Shown: positions 18,961 to 27,942 of the stretch, piece by piece | Layout: the number at the start of each line of letters is the position of its first letter | Position numbering within the stretch: the stretch's first letter is position 1 | Notes under the pieces: model-generated | Databases searched by the model: none | What the model saw: the letters and a program-made list of their open reading frames with translations, nothing else | Told to the model about the DNA's origin: nothing | Assembly: GCF_003263515.1 (NCBI RefSeq) | Contig: NZ_JYDE01000009.1 | Span: 1 to 64,000 of the forward strand | DNA: 64,000 nucleotides | DNA from: Rahnella inusitata | Lineage (GTDB): Bacteria; Pseudomonadota; Gammaproteobacteria; Enterobacterales; Enterobacteriaceae | Direction: 5' to 3' | Program-made: the position numbers and the translations under genes

Positions 18961-20010
18961 ATGAAAATACTGGTAATTGGGCCGTCATGGGTCGGTGACA
19001 TGATGATGTCACAAAGTCTTTACCGCACCCTGAAAGTGGCGCACCCGGACGCACAAATTGACGTGATGGCACCCGCATGGTGCCGTCCGCTGCTCGACAG
19101 AATGCCTGAAGTGAATCAGGCGCTGGCGATGCCGCTGGGTCATGGCGCACTGGAATTGGGTGAGCGCCGCCGTCTGGGCATTTCTCTGCGCAACGAACGT
19201 TATCAGCGCGCCTACGTGTTGCCCAACTCGTTCAAATCCGCGCTGGTGCCCTTCTTTGCGCGCATTCCTGTGCGCACCGGTTGGCGCGGCGAAATGCGCT
19301 ACGGCCTGCTTAACGATATACGCGTGTTGGATAAGGCCGCTTTCCCCCTGATGGTTCAGCGCTACGCCGCGCTGGGATACGATGCTGCGCAAATCCGCAC
19401 AGCCGCAGATCTGCCGCAGCCAATTCTGTGGCCGAAATTGCAGGTCTCTGAAGCAGAAGTCATTGCCGTTAAAAGGGCATTTTCTGTCAATAATGACCGG
19501 CCTTTAATTGGTTTTTGCCCCGGCGCAGAATTTGGCCCGGCAAAGCGTTGGCCGCATTTTCATTACGCAGCGTTAGCAGAAAAACTGATTGCCGAAGGCC
19601 AACAGGTGGTTTTGTTTGGCTCCGCCAAAGACCATGCCGCAGGCGAGCAAATTCGCCTTGCGCTGACTGAAAACGCACAGCCTTTCTGTCTTAATCTGGC
19701 CGGAAAAACCTCGCTGGATCAGGCGGTAGTGATGATTGCTGCCTGCAACGCCGTTGTCAGTAATGACTCAGGCCTGATGCACGTCGCAGCTGCGCTGGAT
19801 AAGCCCCTTGTTGCGCTCTACGGCCCAAGCAGTCCTGATTTCACACCACCGCTCAGCCATCAGGCAAAAGTTATCCGCCTGATCACCGGCTATCATAAAG
19901 TCCGCAAAGGTGATGCTGAAGAAGGTTATCATCAAAGCTTGATCGATATTCAGCCAGAGCAGGTGTATCAGGAACTAAACCTGTTACTGAGCACAAGGAA
20001 GGAGCAGTAA
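18961..20010 (+). CDS. waaF: ADP-heptose:LPS heptosyltransferase II
   Basis: GT9 enzyme that adds the second L,D-heptose to the inner core on the cytoplasmic face. The 349 residues show the N-terminal GPSWVGDMMMSQSLYR and the C-terminal donor motifs FCPGAEFGPAKRWP and SNDSGLMHVAAAL. The gene lies 30 bp after hldD, and its stop overlaps the waaC start by one base (TAATG), so these three form a tightly coupled operon as in E. coli. Confidence 0.98.
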   Translation: MKILVIGPSWVGDMMMSQSLYRTLKVAHPDAQIDVMAPAWCRPLLDRMPEVNQALAMPLGHGALELGERRRLGISLRNERYQRAYVLPNSFKSALVPFFARIPVRTGWRGEMRYGLLNDIRVLDKAAFPLMVQRYAALGYDAAQIRTAADLPQPILWPKLQVSEAEVIAVKRAFSVNNDRPLIGFCPGAEFGPAKRWPHFHYAALAEKLIAEGQQVVLFGSAKDHAAGEQIRLALTENAQPFCLNLAGKTSLDQAVVMIAACNAVVSNDSGLMHVAAALDKPLVALYGPSSPDFTPPLSHQAKVIRLITGYHKVRKGDAEEGYHQSLIDIQPEQVYQELNLLLSTRKEQ

Positions 20011-20993
20011 TGCGGGTTCTCATCGTCAAAACATCGTCAATGGGTGACGTATTGCACACGCTTCCTGCACTGACAGATGCGTTACAGGCTATTCCGGGGA
20101 TCCGCTTTGACTGGGTCGTCGAAGAAGGTTTTACACAGATCCCGGGCTGGCATCCGGCGGTCGATCGCGTGATTCCGGTCGCCATACGACGCTGGCGAAA
20201 AAACTGGTTCGGGTCTGAAACCCGTCAGCAACGCTGTGACTTCAAACGTGAAGTTCAGTCTCAGACTTATGATGCCGTCATCGACGCACAGGGTTTGATC
20301 AAAAGCGCAGCACTGATCACCCGCGTCGCTAAAGGTGAAAAACACGGGCAGGACTGCAAAAGTGCCCGCGAGCCCTTTGCCAGCTGGTTCTACAATCATC
20401 GTCATGAAATTGATAAGAAACAGCATGCGGTTGAGCGCACCAGAGAACTGTTTGCCAAAAGTCTGGGCTATGAGAAACCCTCCGCTCAGGGTGATTACGC
20501 TATCGCGGCACGCTTCCTGTCACACCTTCCCGCTGATGCAGGTCATTATCTGGTATTTCTCCACGCGACGACGCGTGCAGATAAACACTGGCCGGAAGCA
20601 CACTGGCGGGAGTTAATCGGCATGCTCAGTGCGCAACAACTTCGCATTAAACTTCCCTGGGGCGCGGAGCACGAGTATCAGCGAGCGCTGCGTCTGGCGG
20701 AAGGCTTTCCGCACGTGGACGTTCTGCCAAAGTTAAGCCTGGAAAAAGTCGCCGAAGTACTGGCTGGCGCGAAAGCTGTCATCTCCGTCGATACCGGCTT
20801 AAGCCATCTGACTGCGGCACTGGATCGTCCTAATATCACGCTCTACGGACCCACAGATCCGGGATTAATTGGTGGTTACGGACAAAATCAGTTCATCCTG
20901 AAAGCTGAGAAAAACTCGCTGGAAAATCTGCCGGCTGAACGCGTATTTGAGCAGTTGAATACCGTGATGTCCGTCGAAAAGGAAACGAACTGA
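20010..20993 (+). CDS. waaC: ADP-heptose:LPS heptosyltransferase I
   Basis: GT9 enzyme that attaches the first heptose to Kdo2-lipid A. The 327-residue product starts MRVLIVKTSSMGDVLHTLPA; FLHATTRADKHWPEAHW and SVDTGLSHLTAALDRP are the donor-binding segments. It overlaps waaF by one base and is followed 2 bp later by another GT9-type gene, so the operon continues into the outer core genes. Confidence 0.98.
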   Translation: MRVLIVKTSSMGDVLHTLPALTDALQAIPGIRFDWVVEEGFTQIPGWHPAVDRVIPVAIRRWRKNWFGSETRQQRCDFKREVQSQTYDAVIDAQGLIKSAALITRVAKGEKHGQDCKSAREPFASWFYNHRHEIDKKQHAVERTRELFAKSLGYEKPSAQGDYAIAARFLSHLPADAGHYLVFLHATTRADKHWPEAHWRELIGMLSAQQLRIKLPWGAEHEYQRALRLAEGFPHVDVLPKLSLEKVAEVLAGAKAVISVDTGLSHLTAALDRPNITLYGPTDPGLIGGYGQNQFILKAEKNSLENLPAERVFEQLNTVMSVEKETN

Positions 20994-20995
20994 CC

Positions 20996-22093
20996 ATGAG
21001 CTACGTGATAATTTTTATCTTGCTGTGGCCGTTCAAAATGCTGATGAAACCTTTTCATCGACGTACCGGGCGCAATCTGGTGATCCAAACCGCTAAGATT
21101 GGGGATTTCGTTAATATTACGCCGCTCCTGAAGCATTTAAAGAAATCTGACGTACTGATCAGTAAAACGGTTTTGCCGCTGGCAGAACACGATGCAACGA
21201 TTGATTCCATTTATCTGATTGAAGATTACAAAAAATCCTTACTCAGTAAGATTCGTCTCGCATTCCATTTACTCAATCGCTACGACAACGTGTATCTGCT
21301 TCAACCAAACAGCGTGAATGCTTTCTATGCCGCATTCTGTAATGCGGCGGGAAAAGCTTTTCTGATCGCATATACCCGCAAGTGGTACCACAGCATTTTT
21401 TATCAGACCGCAGATATTGTTCGCCTGCACAGAAAAACAGATTTCACTCTGGAAAGTTACCTGAAACTGGCCGACCCCGCGTTTACCGCCGATAGCTACA
21501 AAAAGCATGCTACCTGGCCATTGTGGGTTCCGGAACAAACGCTGCCAGCACTGGCAAAGAATCAGCAGATAAAAATCGGCATCAGTATTTCTGCAGGGAA
21601 CAAAGCAAAAACCATTCCGACTGATGTATGGATAAAAATTCTCAATTGTCTGCACGGTTTACCTTGTCAGTTTTACGTTTTTGGCCCTGAGAATGAACAA
21701 CCCTATCTCGACCAGCTCCTCGCAAAACTGACTGACAGTGAACACATTATCAGTCTGATTGGTCAGTTAAAATTACATGAAGTGCCTCATGCCATCTCGC
21801 AGATGGATGTGTATATCGCTTCTGACTCGGGTAATATTTATATCGCCGATGCCGTAGAAACGCCGGTGGTTTGCCTCGCAGGCCCTTGTGATTTGGCTGA
21901 ACAACATCCGACGTTTGCGCCGTTAATTTTAACCCCGGAAGATCCAAAGCTCGCGCCGGAATCCTTTATTTTCTCAGCGCCTTATACGTTCAGACACAGC
22001 GCGGAAGAACTCTTTTCGCTCAGTGATGTACAGTTGAATCAGATACGTTCTTTTGTCATCAGCAAAACAGGTCAGGAACAGAACCATGCCTAA
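20996..22093 (+). CDS. GT9-family (heptosyltransferase-like) glycosyltransferase
   Basis: A 365-residue protein with a short hydrophobic N terminus (IIFILLWPFKML) then NLVIQTAKIGDFVNITPLL, the GT9 opening in which KIGD replaces the usual RxGD. The C-terminal domain has IGISISAGNKAKTIP and ASDSGNIYIADAVETPVV, matching the DSG-type donor motif with altered flanks. It is clearly diverged from waaC, waaF and the waaQ-like gene in the same cluster. Its sugar is unknown; an additional core heptose or hexose is likely. It overlaps the next gene by 8 bp. Confidence 0.82.
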   Translation: MSYVIIFILLWPFKMLMKPFHRRTGRNLVIQTAKIGDFVNITPLLKHLKKSDVLISKTVLPLAEHDATIDSIYLIEDYKKSLLSKIRLAFHLLNRYDNVYLLQPNSVNAFYAAFCNAAGKAFLIAYTRKWYHSIFYQTADIVRLHRKTDFTLESYLKLADPAFTADSYKKHATWPLWVPEQTLPALAKNQQIKIGISISAGNKAKTIPTDVWIKILNCLHGLPCQFYVFGPENEQPYLDQLLAKLTDSEHIISLIGQLKLHEVPHAISQMDVYIASDSGNIYIADAVETPVVCLAGPCDLAEQHPTFAPLILTPEDPKLAPESFIFSAPYTFRHSAEELFSLSDVQLNQIRSFVISKTGQEQNHA

Positions 22094-23090
22094 TCAGGAA
22101 TACCTGAGTTATCTTGAGCACAAAGAAGAGCTCGTTAACAATTTAGGGGTTTCAGAATTGCCGGTTGTCCATATCGCCTTCGGCATCAATAACGCGTATG
22201 CGCGCGGTATGGGCATCACTGTGTTTTCGATTCTGGAAAATAATCCTGACTTAGCTTTCCATATTCACGTGTTTGGCAGTCCGTTGGATGAAAAATCAAA
22301 ATCCCGGCTTCTCGAACTGGCCATAGGTCATTCTTTAGCCATCACCTGTTATGTATTCAAAGAGTCTGCATTTGCTGATTTACCGTTAATAGGCCGCTAT
22401 CCTCAGGCGATTTATTACCGCCTTTTTACACCTTATATTCTTGCTGATGTCACATCAAAATTCTTTTACCTGGATGCTGACACATTATGTTTGGGCAGTT
22501 ATAAAGAACTTCACGAAAAGGATATCAGCCGTTACACACTGGCTGCGGTAAATGACACCGAGCGGGCGCGTAACAAACTGTGCCCCCACTTAGGCCTGAC
22601 CAGCGGCAACTATTTTAACTCTGGTTTTTTGTATATCAATATTCCGGTATGGATTAATAAAAAAACGACAGAGAGAATTATTCAGACGTTGGCGATTCAT
22701 GGAACAGAACTCAAGTTCCCGGATCAGGATGCGCTTAACATTGCTCTTGAGCATGAAGTTTTATTGCTACCTAAAAAATACAACCTTGTCTGCGACATTA
22801 TCCTCAATAAAGTGGGGAAGAAAACACCCGTTCCGGAGGATACAATCCTGATTCATTACACAGGTAAATGTAAGCCGTGGCATCGTTGGGGAATGGGTGA
22901 ATTAGCCAGTCTTTATGATCAGTACTATGAGAAATCACCATGGCGTAACGTTCCTCATGACATGCCGGTTTCTTACAAAGAGATGAAACGTTATGCGCAA
23001 GCACTCTGGCACGAACGTCAATATATGAACAGCTTACGCTGGATGGTTAAGTATATGAACAGTAAGGTTTTTAGGAATCACTCTTTATGA
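22086..23090 (+). CDS. LPS core glycosyltransferase, GT8 family
   Basis: A retaining GT-A enzyme resembling the UDP-glucose/galactose:LPS transferases (WaaO/WaaI/WaaJ group). The 334 residues contain HIAFGINNAYARGMGITVFS, the metal-binding DxD in FFYLDADTLCLG near residue 136, YFNSGFLYINIPVW, PDQDALNIAL, and the family's C-terminal HYTGKCKPWHRW. The ATG at 22086 has AGGA 8 nt upstream and lies inside the end of the previous gene; the frame's earlier codons are not needed. The exact sugar and position are undetermined. Confidence 0.88.
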   Translation: MPNQEYLSYLEHKEELVNNLGVSELPVVHIAFGINNAYARGMGITVFSILENNPDLAFHIHVFGSPLDEKSKSRLLELAIGHSLAITCYVFKESAFADLPLIGRYPQAIYYRLFTPYILADVTSKFFYLDADTLCLGSYKELHEKDISRYTLAAVNDTERARNKLCPHLGLTSGNYFNSGFLYINIPVWINKKTTERIIQTLAIHGTELKFPDQDALNIALEHEVLLLPKKYNLVCDIILNKVGKKTPVPEDTILIHYTGKCKPWHRWGMGELASLYDQYYEKSPWRNVPHDMPVSYKEMKRYAQALWHERQYMNSLRWMVKYMNSKVFRNHSL

Positions 23091-24373
23091 TCAGGAACTC
23101 GCTGTCAGCAATTAATAAGATATCCATGGACGATAAACTGGCTGCAATTTTCTTCCTGTTTATATCGATATCCATTTCATTTTTTATGTACTCAGGTGAG
23201 GTTACACGTAACTTTTTCTACATCATCACCTATATCGCCATTATCTATTTCATCTTCATTACCTTAAAAAAAGAAAAGAAAATCCATTTTTACCTTTTCT
23301 CATGGATTGTTTTTGCATTGGGCCTCAGTAAATTACTTTGGGTAATGTTAACTACAAATGAACAGTATCCGTTAATTGCTTACCATTATCAGATCAGCGG
23401 TAAAAGGCTGATCCTGGCAGCCTTTGTCCTTTATGCGATAGAACATAATTTACACAAATGGAAATTATCCATTCTAACATTGCGTATTGGTGTCACAATC
23501 ATGACGTTGCTTTTTATCGTTATTTCGGTTTCGCATATTATTTTTTATTTAAAAACCGGCGAAAGAATAAAAATCAACTCTGATGCCCCCACATCTGGGG
23601 CGTATACCTTCACTATTTTCTCACTTCTGCTGATGTATAGCCTGAAGTACTATGTGCTGAAACACTACAGACTCGCCTGTCTGATTGTCATGACAATGAC
23701 TTTTGCTGTACTGGCGGCAACAGAAACCCGCTCAGCCATTATGCTGTTTGTACTATTTAGTGCTGGCAGCGTTATTCTCGATTTTGCCAAAAGCTCTCAT
23801 ACCTCGAAAATAATTTACGGCTTCGCTATTGGTGGTTTAATTCTGGCCGGAGCTATCTCTGGACACCCTTATTACAACAGGGTGTTAGACCGTATTGATA
23901 ATCTCCAAACCGAAATTACCTCCTATAATCAGGGCGACCGCAATACATCTGTTGGTGCTCGTTTTTCAATGTGGCGTGCCGGAATAGACGTATTTAAACA
24001 ACATCCGCTGGGTCAGTCAGCGGATAGCCGTAACGCTCTGGCAAGCACCTTCATCAATCAGCATGAAGGCGGTAATCCGGAAGCAATCCGTAACCTGCAA
24101 TTCCATCTGCACAATGACATTATCGATACGCTCTCCTTGCAGGGGATTTTTGGCGGCATCATTATGCTGTTGTTCTTCGCGGTTTTATTGCTGTATCCCT
24201 TCAAACTGGTACCCAAAGGATACGAGTTCTTACTACTCTCGGTGCCGGTAATTTATTTCAGTCAAGGTGATACTCAGTTCTATAATCGTGAATCACCGTA
24301 TTTTGTTGTGCTGGTGTTTGGTTACTTGCTGATGCTGAGAATGTGTCACCGCATTTCGTCAGAGAAAAAGTGA
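23087..24373 (+). CDS. waaL: O-antigen ligase WaaL
   Basis: Inner-membrane ligase that joins O-antigen to lipid A-core in the periplasm. The 428-residue protein has about a dozen hydrophobic segments and a large loop around 260-345 typical of WaaL. The family-essential Arg is plausible in AATETRSAIM, and FHLHNDIIDTLSLQG contains the conserved His/Asp motif. Coding sequence is visibly A+T-richer than its neighbours, common for O-antigen ligases and suggestive of exchange. It overlaps the GT8 gene by 4 bp (ATGA). Confidence 0.9.
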   Translation: MIRNSLSAINKISMDDKLAAIFFLFISISISFFMYSGEVTRNFFYIITYIAIIYFIFITLKKEKKIHFYLFSWIVFALGLSKLLWVMLTTNEQYPLIAYHYQISGKRLILAAFVLYAIEHNLHKWKLSILTLRIGVTIMTLLFIVISVSHIIFYLKTGERIKINSDAPTSGAYTFTIFSLLLMYSLKYYVLKHYRLACLIVMTMTFAVLAATETRSAIMLFVLFSAGSVILDFAKSSHTSKIIYGFAIGGLILAGAISGHPYYNRVLDRIDNLQTEITSYNQGDRNTSVGARFSMWRAGIDVFKQHPLGQSADSRNALASTFINQHEGGNPEAIRNLQFHLHNDIIDTLSLQGIFGGIIMLLFFAVLLLYPFKLVPKGYEFLLLSVPVIYFSQGDTQFYNRESPYFVVLVFGYLLMLRMCHRISSEKK

Positions 24374-24441
24374 TTTTTACGGGGAGTACGCCAAGCTGAC
24401 TCCCCGTTTGCTTGTCATCCTTATCAGTGGAAATTGTGGAT

Positions 24442-25449
24442 ATGACCCCGACAACGATGCCTGAAGACATCAGGCTTAGCGCGATCATCCCCTTATACAA
24501 CGCAGGGGAGATGTTCAGAAACTTTATGGATTCGTTGGTCGCGCAGACGCTGAGCAGCCTTGAAATCATCATTGTGAATGATGGTTCAACCGATAATTCC
24601 GAGCAGGTTGCACGAGAATATGCCGAAAAACATCAGCATATTACGGTCATCAGTCAGCCTAACGGTGGCGTTTCCCGTGCGCGCAATGCCGGTTTAAATA
24701 TCGCCAAAGGGCGTTATGTCACCTTCCCCGATGCCGATGACATACTCAATCCGCAGATGTACCAGACGTTAATTGATCTGTGTGAACAGGATGATTTAGA
24801 TGTCGCACAGTGCAACGGTGAGCGTTACTTCGTCGGATCGGAAAAAGTAAAACCGATTATTCCAGTTGACCGTTTAACATCCACGGCAGTGATGGATGGT
24901 CCCATCTGGCTTAAAACGGCTCTGGCAACCAACCGCTATCTGCACGTTGTCTGGCTCGGTGTTTATCGTCTTGCGCTTATTAAGAAGCACCAGCTCTATT
25001 TTGAACCCGGTTTACATCATCAGGATATTCCCTGGACGACCGAGGTCATGTTCAACGCTCAGCGCGTAAGATATACCCAAAAAATACTTTATCGTTATTA
25101 CATCCATGGGCAGTCAATCAGTAACCAGAAACGTACAGGGATGAAAAATGTTGAGTATCAGAGGCACTACCTAAAGATTGCCAAAATGCTCGATGAGCTC
25201 AATCAGCGTTACAAAAGCAAAATCAAAATCTATTCTGAGTTTCCAAGACAGGTGACCCGCGAAGCATTGACCGTGTGTCACTCCGTCCGCCGGGAACCCG
25301 ATCCTGCCGCGCAAAAGGCCATGATTGACGATATCTACTCCAGCGGCACACGCCAGATAATGATGCGTAATGCGCGTGGCCCTAAGCAGTGGTGGCAATT
25401 GTTGCTGTGGCTAAAACGCCTTCACACGCTGCGCAACAAACTCGCTTAA
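24442..25449 (+). CDS. Glycosyltransferase, GT2 family (LPS core)
   Basis: Inverting GT-A enzyme: SAIIPLYNAGEMFRN, IIIVNDGSTDNS, QPNGGVSRARNAGL and the metal-binding FPDADDIL near residue 98 form the classic GT2 N-terminal domain. A mixed Arg/Lys-rich C-terminal part (about 230-335) likely binds the acceptor. The 335-residue start at ATG 24442 is a best guess; the frame is open 10 codons further upstream. The sugar is unknown. It resembles the WaaV/WaaE-type core transferases only in general layout. Confidence 0.8.
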   Translation: MTPTTMPEDIRLSAIIPLYNAGEMFRNFMDSLVAQTLSSLEIIIVNDGSTDNSEQVAREYAEKHQHITVISQPNGGVSRARNAGLNIAKGRYVTFPDADDILNPQMYQTLIDLCEQDDLDVAQCNGERYFVGSEKVKPIIPVDRLTSTAVMDGPIWLKTALATNRYLHVVWLGVYRLALIKKHQLYFEPGLHHQDIPWTTEVMFNAQRVRYTQKILYRYYIHGQSISNQKRTGMKNVEYQRHYLKIAKMLDELNQRYKSKIKIYSEFPRQVTREALTVCHSVRREPDPAAQKAMIDDIYSSGTRQIMMRNARGPKQWWQLLLWLKRLHTLRNKLA

Positions 25450-25510
25450 GATGTTTCAGAAAGAGATGATTCTTTTACGTCTGTAACTGCGTTATAACTC
25501 ATTCACAAAC

Positions 25511-25551
25511 GAAGTTATTTATCTTTCTATATCAGCCAGATAAATAACTTC
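25511..25551. repeat. Perfect 14-bp inverted repeat
   Basis: GAAGTTATTTATCT (25511-25524) and AGATAAATAACTTC (25538-25551) are exact reverse complements around a 13-nt loop. The stem is A+T-rich and has no T-run after it, so it is not a standard terminator. It lies in the 159-bp gap between the GT2 gene and the frameshifted GT9 gene. Confidence 0.85.
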
Positions 25552-25608
25552 ACAGCATTCGATTCTTCACCTAGAATCAACTCACTATCTTCTAAATCAG
25601 ATAATAGA

Positions 25609-26690
25609 ATGCCTAACTCCGAAGCCAAATATGCAGCGTTCACCCCCAGAAGAATTCTGCTGGTCAAACTCCGTCATCACGGAGATATGGTGCTGACGAC
25701 GCCGGTGATAAACAGGCTCCACCAACATTATCCTGATGCTGAAATTGACGTGCTTTTATATAAAGAAACACGACCAATTCTGAGCGAACATCCTGCCCTC
25801 TCCGTTATTCATGTCATTGACAGGACATGGAAAAAACAAGGCATTCGCTATCAGCTGAAGCAGGAGTTGCTGTTACTTAAAGCCGTGCGTGCGCGGCATT
25901 ATGACCTGGTCATCAACCTCGCCGATCAGTGGCGCAGTTCCCTGCTTTCGATGCTCACGGGCGCGAAGGTACGGCTGGGCTTTGACTACAAAAAACGCCG
26001 ATCTTTGCTCTGGCGCGCGGGTCATACTCATCTGGTGACCACTGAAAACCACAGCAAATTGCATACTGTTGAGCAGAACATGTCGATTCTGTCCGCGCTC
26101 GGTCTTTCTGTCGAAGATGCCCAAACGTCTATGCATTATTCAGAAAGCGATAAGGCATTCTGCCAGCAGTTGCTGAAGAAGAATAAGGTCGACGGCGGAT
26201 ATATTGTCATTCAGCCTACCTCACGCTGGATTTTTAAATGCTGGGACGACGAAAAATTTGCCAGTGTCATCGACGGTTTAGGCGATACAGGAATGACTGT
26301 CGTCATGACGCCGGCCCCGATAAAAAAGAGCTGGAGATGGTGCGTAAGATTCAGGATCTCACACATAATCCTCAGGTAATTTCTGTCGCTGGTCAGTTAT
26401 CACTGACGCAACTGGCTGCCATGATTGACGGCGCAAAACTGTTTATTGGGGTAGATTCTGCGCCAATGCACATGGCTGCGGCGTTGAATACGCCTTGCGT
26501 CGCGTTATTCGGACCAACGAAAATGCAGCACTGGCGTCCGTGGGGCAACAATAACACCACAATTTGGGCCGGTGATTACGCGCCGCTGCCAACGCCCGAT
26601 TCCATCGATACGAAAACAAAGCAACGTTATCTGCACGCCATTCCGGTCAGCGATGTGCTGGATGCTGCCAGGAGTTATTTGCATGGCTGA
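25609..26690 (+). pseudogene. waaQ: waaQ-like heptosyltransferase III, single frameshift
   Basis: Two adjoining frames together make one GT9 protein of normal length (about 360 residues). The first frame (25609-26379) supplies ILLVKLRHHGDMVLTTPVIN and QPTSRWIFKCWDDEKF; the second supplies AGPDKKELEMVRKI, VAGQLSLTQLAAMIDGA and GVDSAPMHMAAALNTP. The reading frame shifts by one lost base between about 26305 and 26325, where the sequence reads GACGCCGGCCCC; one extra G or C would restore MTxGPDKKEL. Neighbouring wabG and the single lesion suggest a recent mutation, or a sequencing error. If intact it would add the branching third heptose. Confidence 0.82.
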
Positions 26691-27822
26691 TGCTATGAAG
26701 ACTATCAGGCTGGCGATCGTCAGGCAGAAATACCGCCCGGATGGCGGAGCCGAGCGCTTCATCTCCCGCGCGCTTGAGGCTCTGGACGATCAGAATATCG
26801 AGCTCAATATCATTACCCGTCAATGGGAAGGCAAACCCAATCCAAAGTGGAAAATTCACCTGTGTAATCCTGCAAAACAGGGTCGGGTCTCACGGGAGAA
26901 AGGCTTCGCGGTAGCAGCGCAGAAATGCTGGCAAGCCGCACAGTTCGATATCGTCCAAAGCCATGAACGTATACCGGGCTGTGATATTTTCCGCGCCGGC
27001 GATGGCGCACACCGCGTCTGGCTGGAACAGCGCGCACGGGTTATCTCCCCGGCTCAGCGCTTTCTTACGCGTCTCAGCCCGTATCATCGCTACGTGTTAC
27101 GTGCCGAAGAAGAGATGTTTCACTCTGCGCAATTGAAAAAAATCATCTGTAACTCGGAGATGGTAAAGCGCGACATCATGCGGTGCTATGGTGTAGATGC
27201 TTCCCGCTTCGAGGTTATCTATAACGCCATCGATGCTGAGAAATTTACGCCTGCAACGCAAGAGCAACGCCGCACAGCGCGGGCAGAAATGTCTATCCCG
27301 GAACAGGCTGTCACACTGATTTATGTGGGATCAGGTTTTGAGCGTAAAGGGCTAAAACCTGCGATTCAGGCCATAGCGTCCAGTGACCGCTATCTCATCG
27401 TCGTCGGCCAGGATAAATCGCAGAAGAAATATGAAACTCTGGCACGCCAGCTTGGGTGTTTTGATCGCATCCGCTTTATGGGCGTGCAAAATAACGTGCT
27501 GCCTTATTATCACGCCGCTGACGGCATGATCCTGCCGACGCTGTATGACCCGTTCCCCAATGTGATCCTCGAAGCGATGGCCTGTGGTTTGCCGGTCATC
27601 ACCAGCCAGACCTGTGGTGGTGCAGAGTTCATCACTGAAGGGCATGAGGGCTATGTTTGCGATGCCCTGGACGTAGCCAGACTCAATGAATATGTGAAGA
27701 AAATCCCTTCCCTTGTGGAAAATGCCGCAATGGGCCGCGCCGCCAGAGAACGCATATTGCCTTATTCACCTAAAAACCTTTCACAACAGCTGGTGGCGCT
27801 GTATCACTCGCTGCTTATCTGA
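26683..27822 (+). CDS. wabG: GT4 LPS core glycosyltransferase, WabG/WaaG type
   Basis: Predicted to add the first outer-core sugar to heptose II. The 379-residue product starts MADAMKTIRLAIVRQKYRPDG; RPDGGAERFISRALEAL and SHERIPGCDIFRAGDGAHR resemble the WabG galacturonosyltransferase of Klebsiella/Serratia more than E. coli WaaG. The C-terminal donor motifs are YVGSGFERKGLKPAI and DPFPNVILEAMACGLPVI. The ATG at 26683 has GGAG 8 nt upstream and overlaps the end of the waaQ-like gene by 8 bp. The donor sugar (GalA or Glc) cannot be told from sequence alone. Confidence 0.75.
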   Translation: MADAMKTIRLAIVRQKYRPDGGAERFISRALEALDDQNIELNIITRQWEGKPNPKWKIHLCNPAKQGRVSREKGFAVAAQKCWQAAQFDIVQSHERIPGCDIFRAGDGAHRVWLEQRARVISPAQRFLTRLSPYHRYVLRAEEEMFHSAQLKKIICNSEMVKRDIMRCYGVDASRFEVIYNAIDAEKFTPATQEQRRTARAEMSIPEQAVTLIYVGSGFERKGLKPAIQAIASSDRYLIVVGQDKSQKKYETLARQLGCFDRIRFMGVQNNVLPYYHAADGMILPTLYDPFPNVILEAMACGLPVITSQTCGGAEFITEGHEGYVCDALDVARLNEYVKKIPSLVENAAMGRAARERILPYSPKNLSQQLVALYHSLLI

Positions 27823-27942
27823 TGACGTTTACGCAGGCATGATGAGTCGATAGCACTTATCTGATACCATGTGCCTATCTAACCGCCGGGATTATTTTCA
27901 CTCTATGAAATTGACTTTCCCTAACGCAATGCCTCATAAAAA

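Noticed and set aside
25511-25551. Intrinsic terminator at the 14-bp inverted repeat
   Set aside because: Stem is A+T-rich and followed by CACAGCATT rather than a T-run.
26321-26327. A-run as a programmed frameshift site in the waaQ-like gene
   Set aside because: Only six A after a T and no downstream pseudoknot or Shine-Dalgarno stimulator was evident; the frame change already appears to occur just before it.
26238-26690. The 3' part of the waaQ-like gene taken as a separate small gene
   Set aside because: Its first 23 codons are out-of-frame translation; the rest continues the GT9 domain of the preceding frame, so it is one broken gene.
22600-27940. ops/JUMPstart element for RfaH in the LPS cluster
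   Set aside because: No GGCGGTAG was found in the gaps examined.
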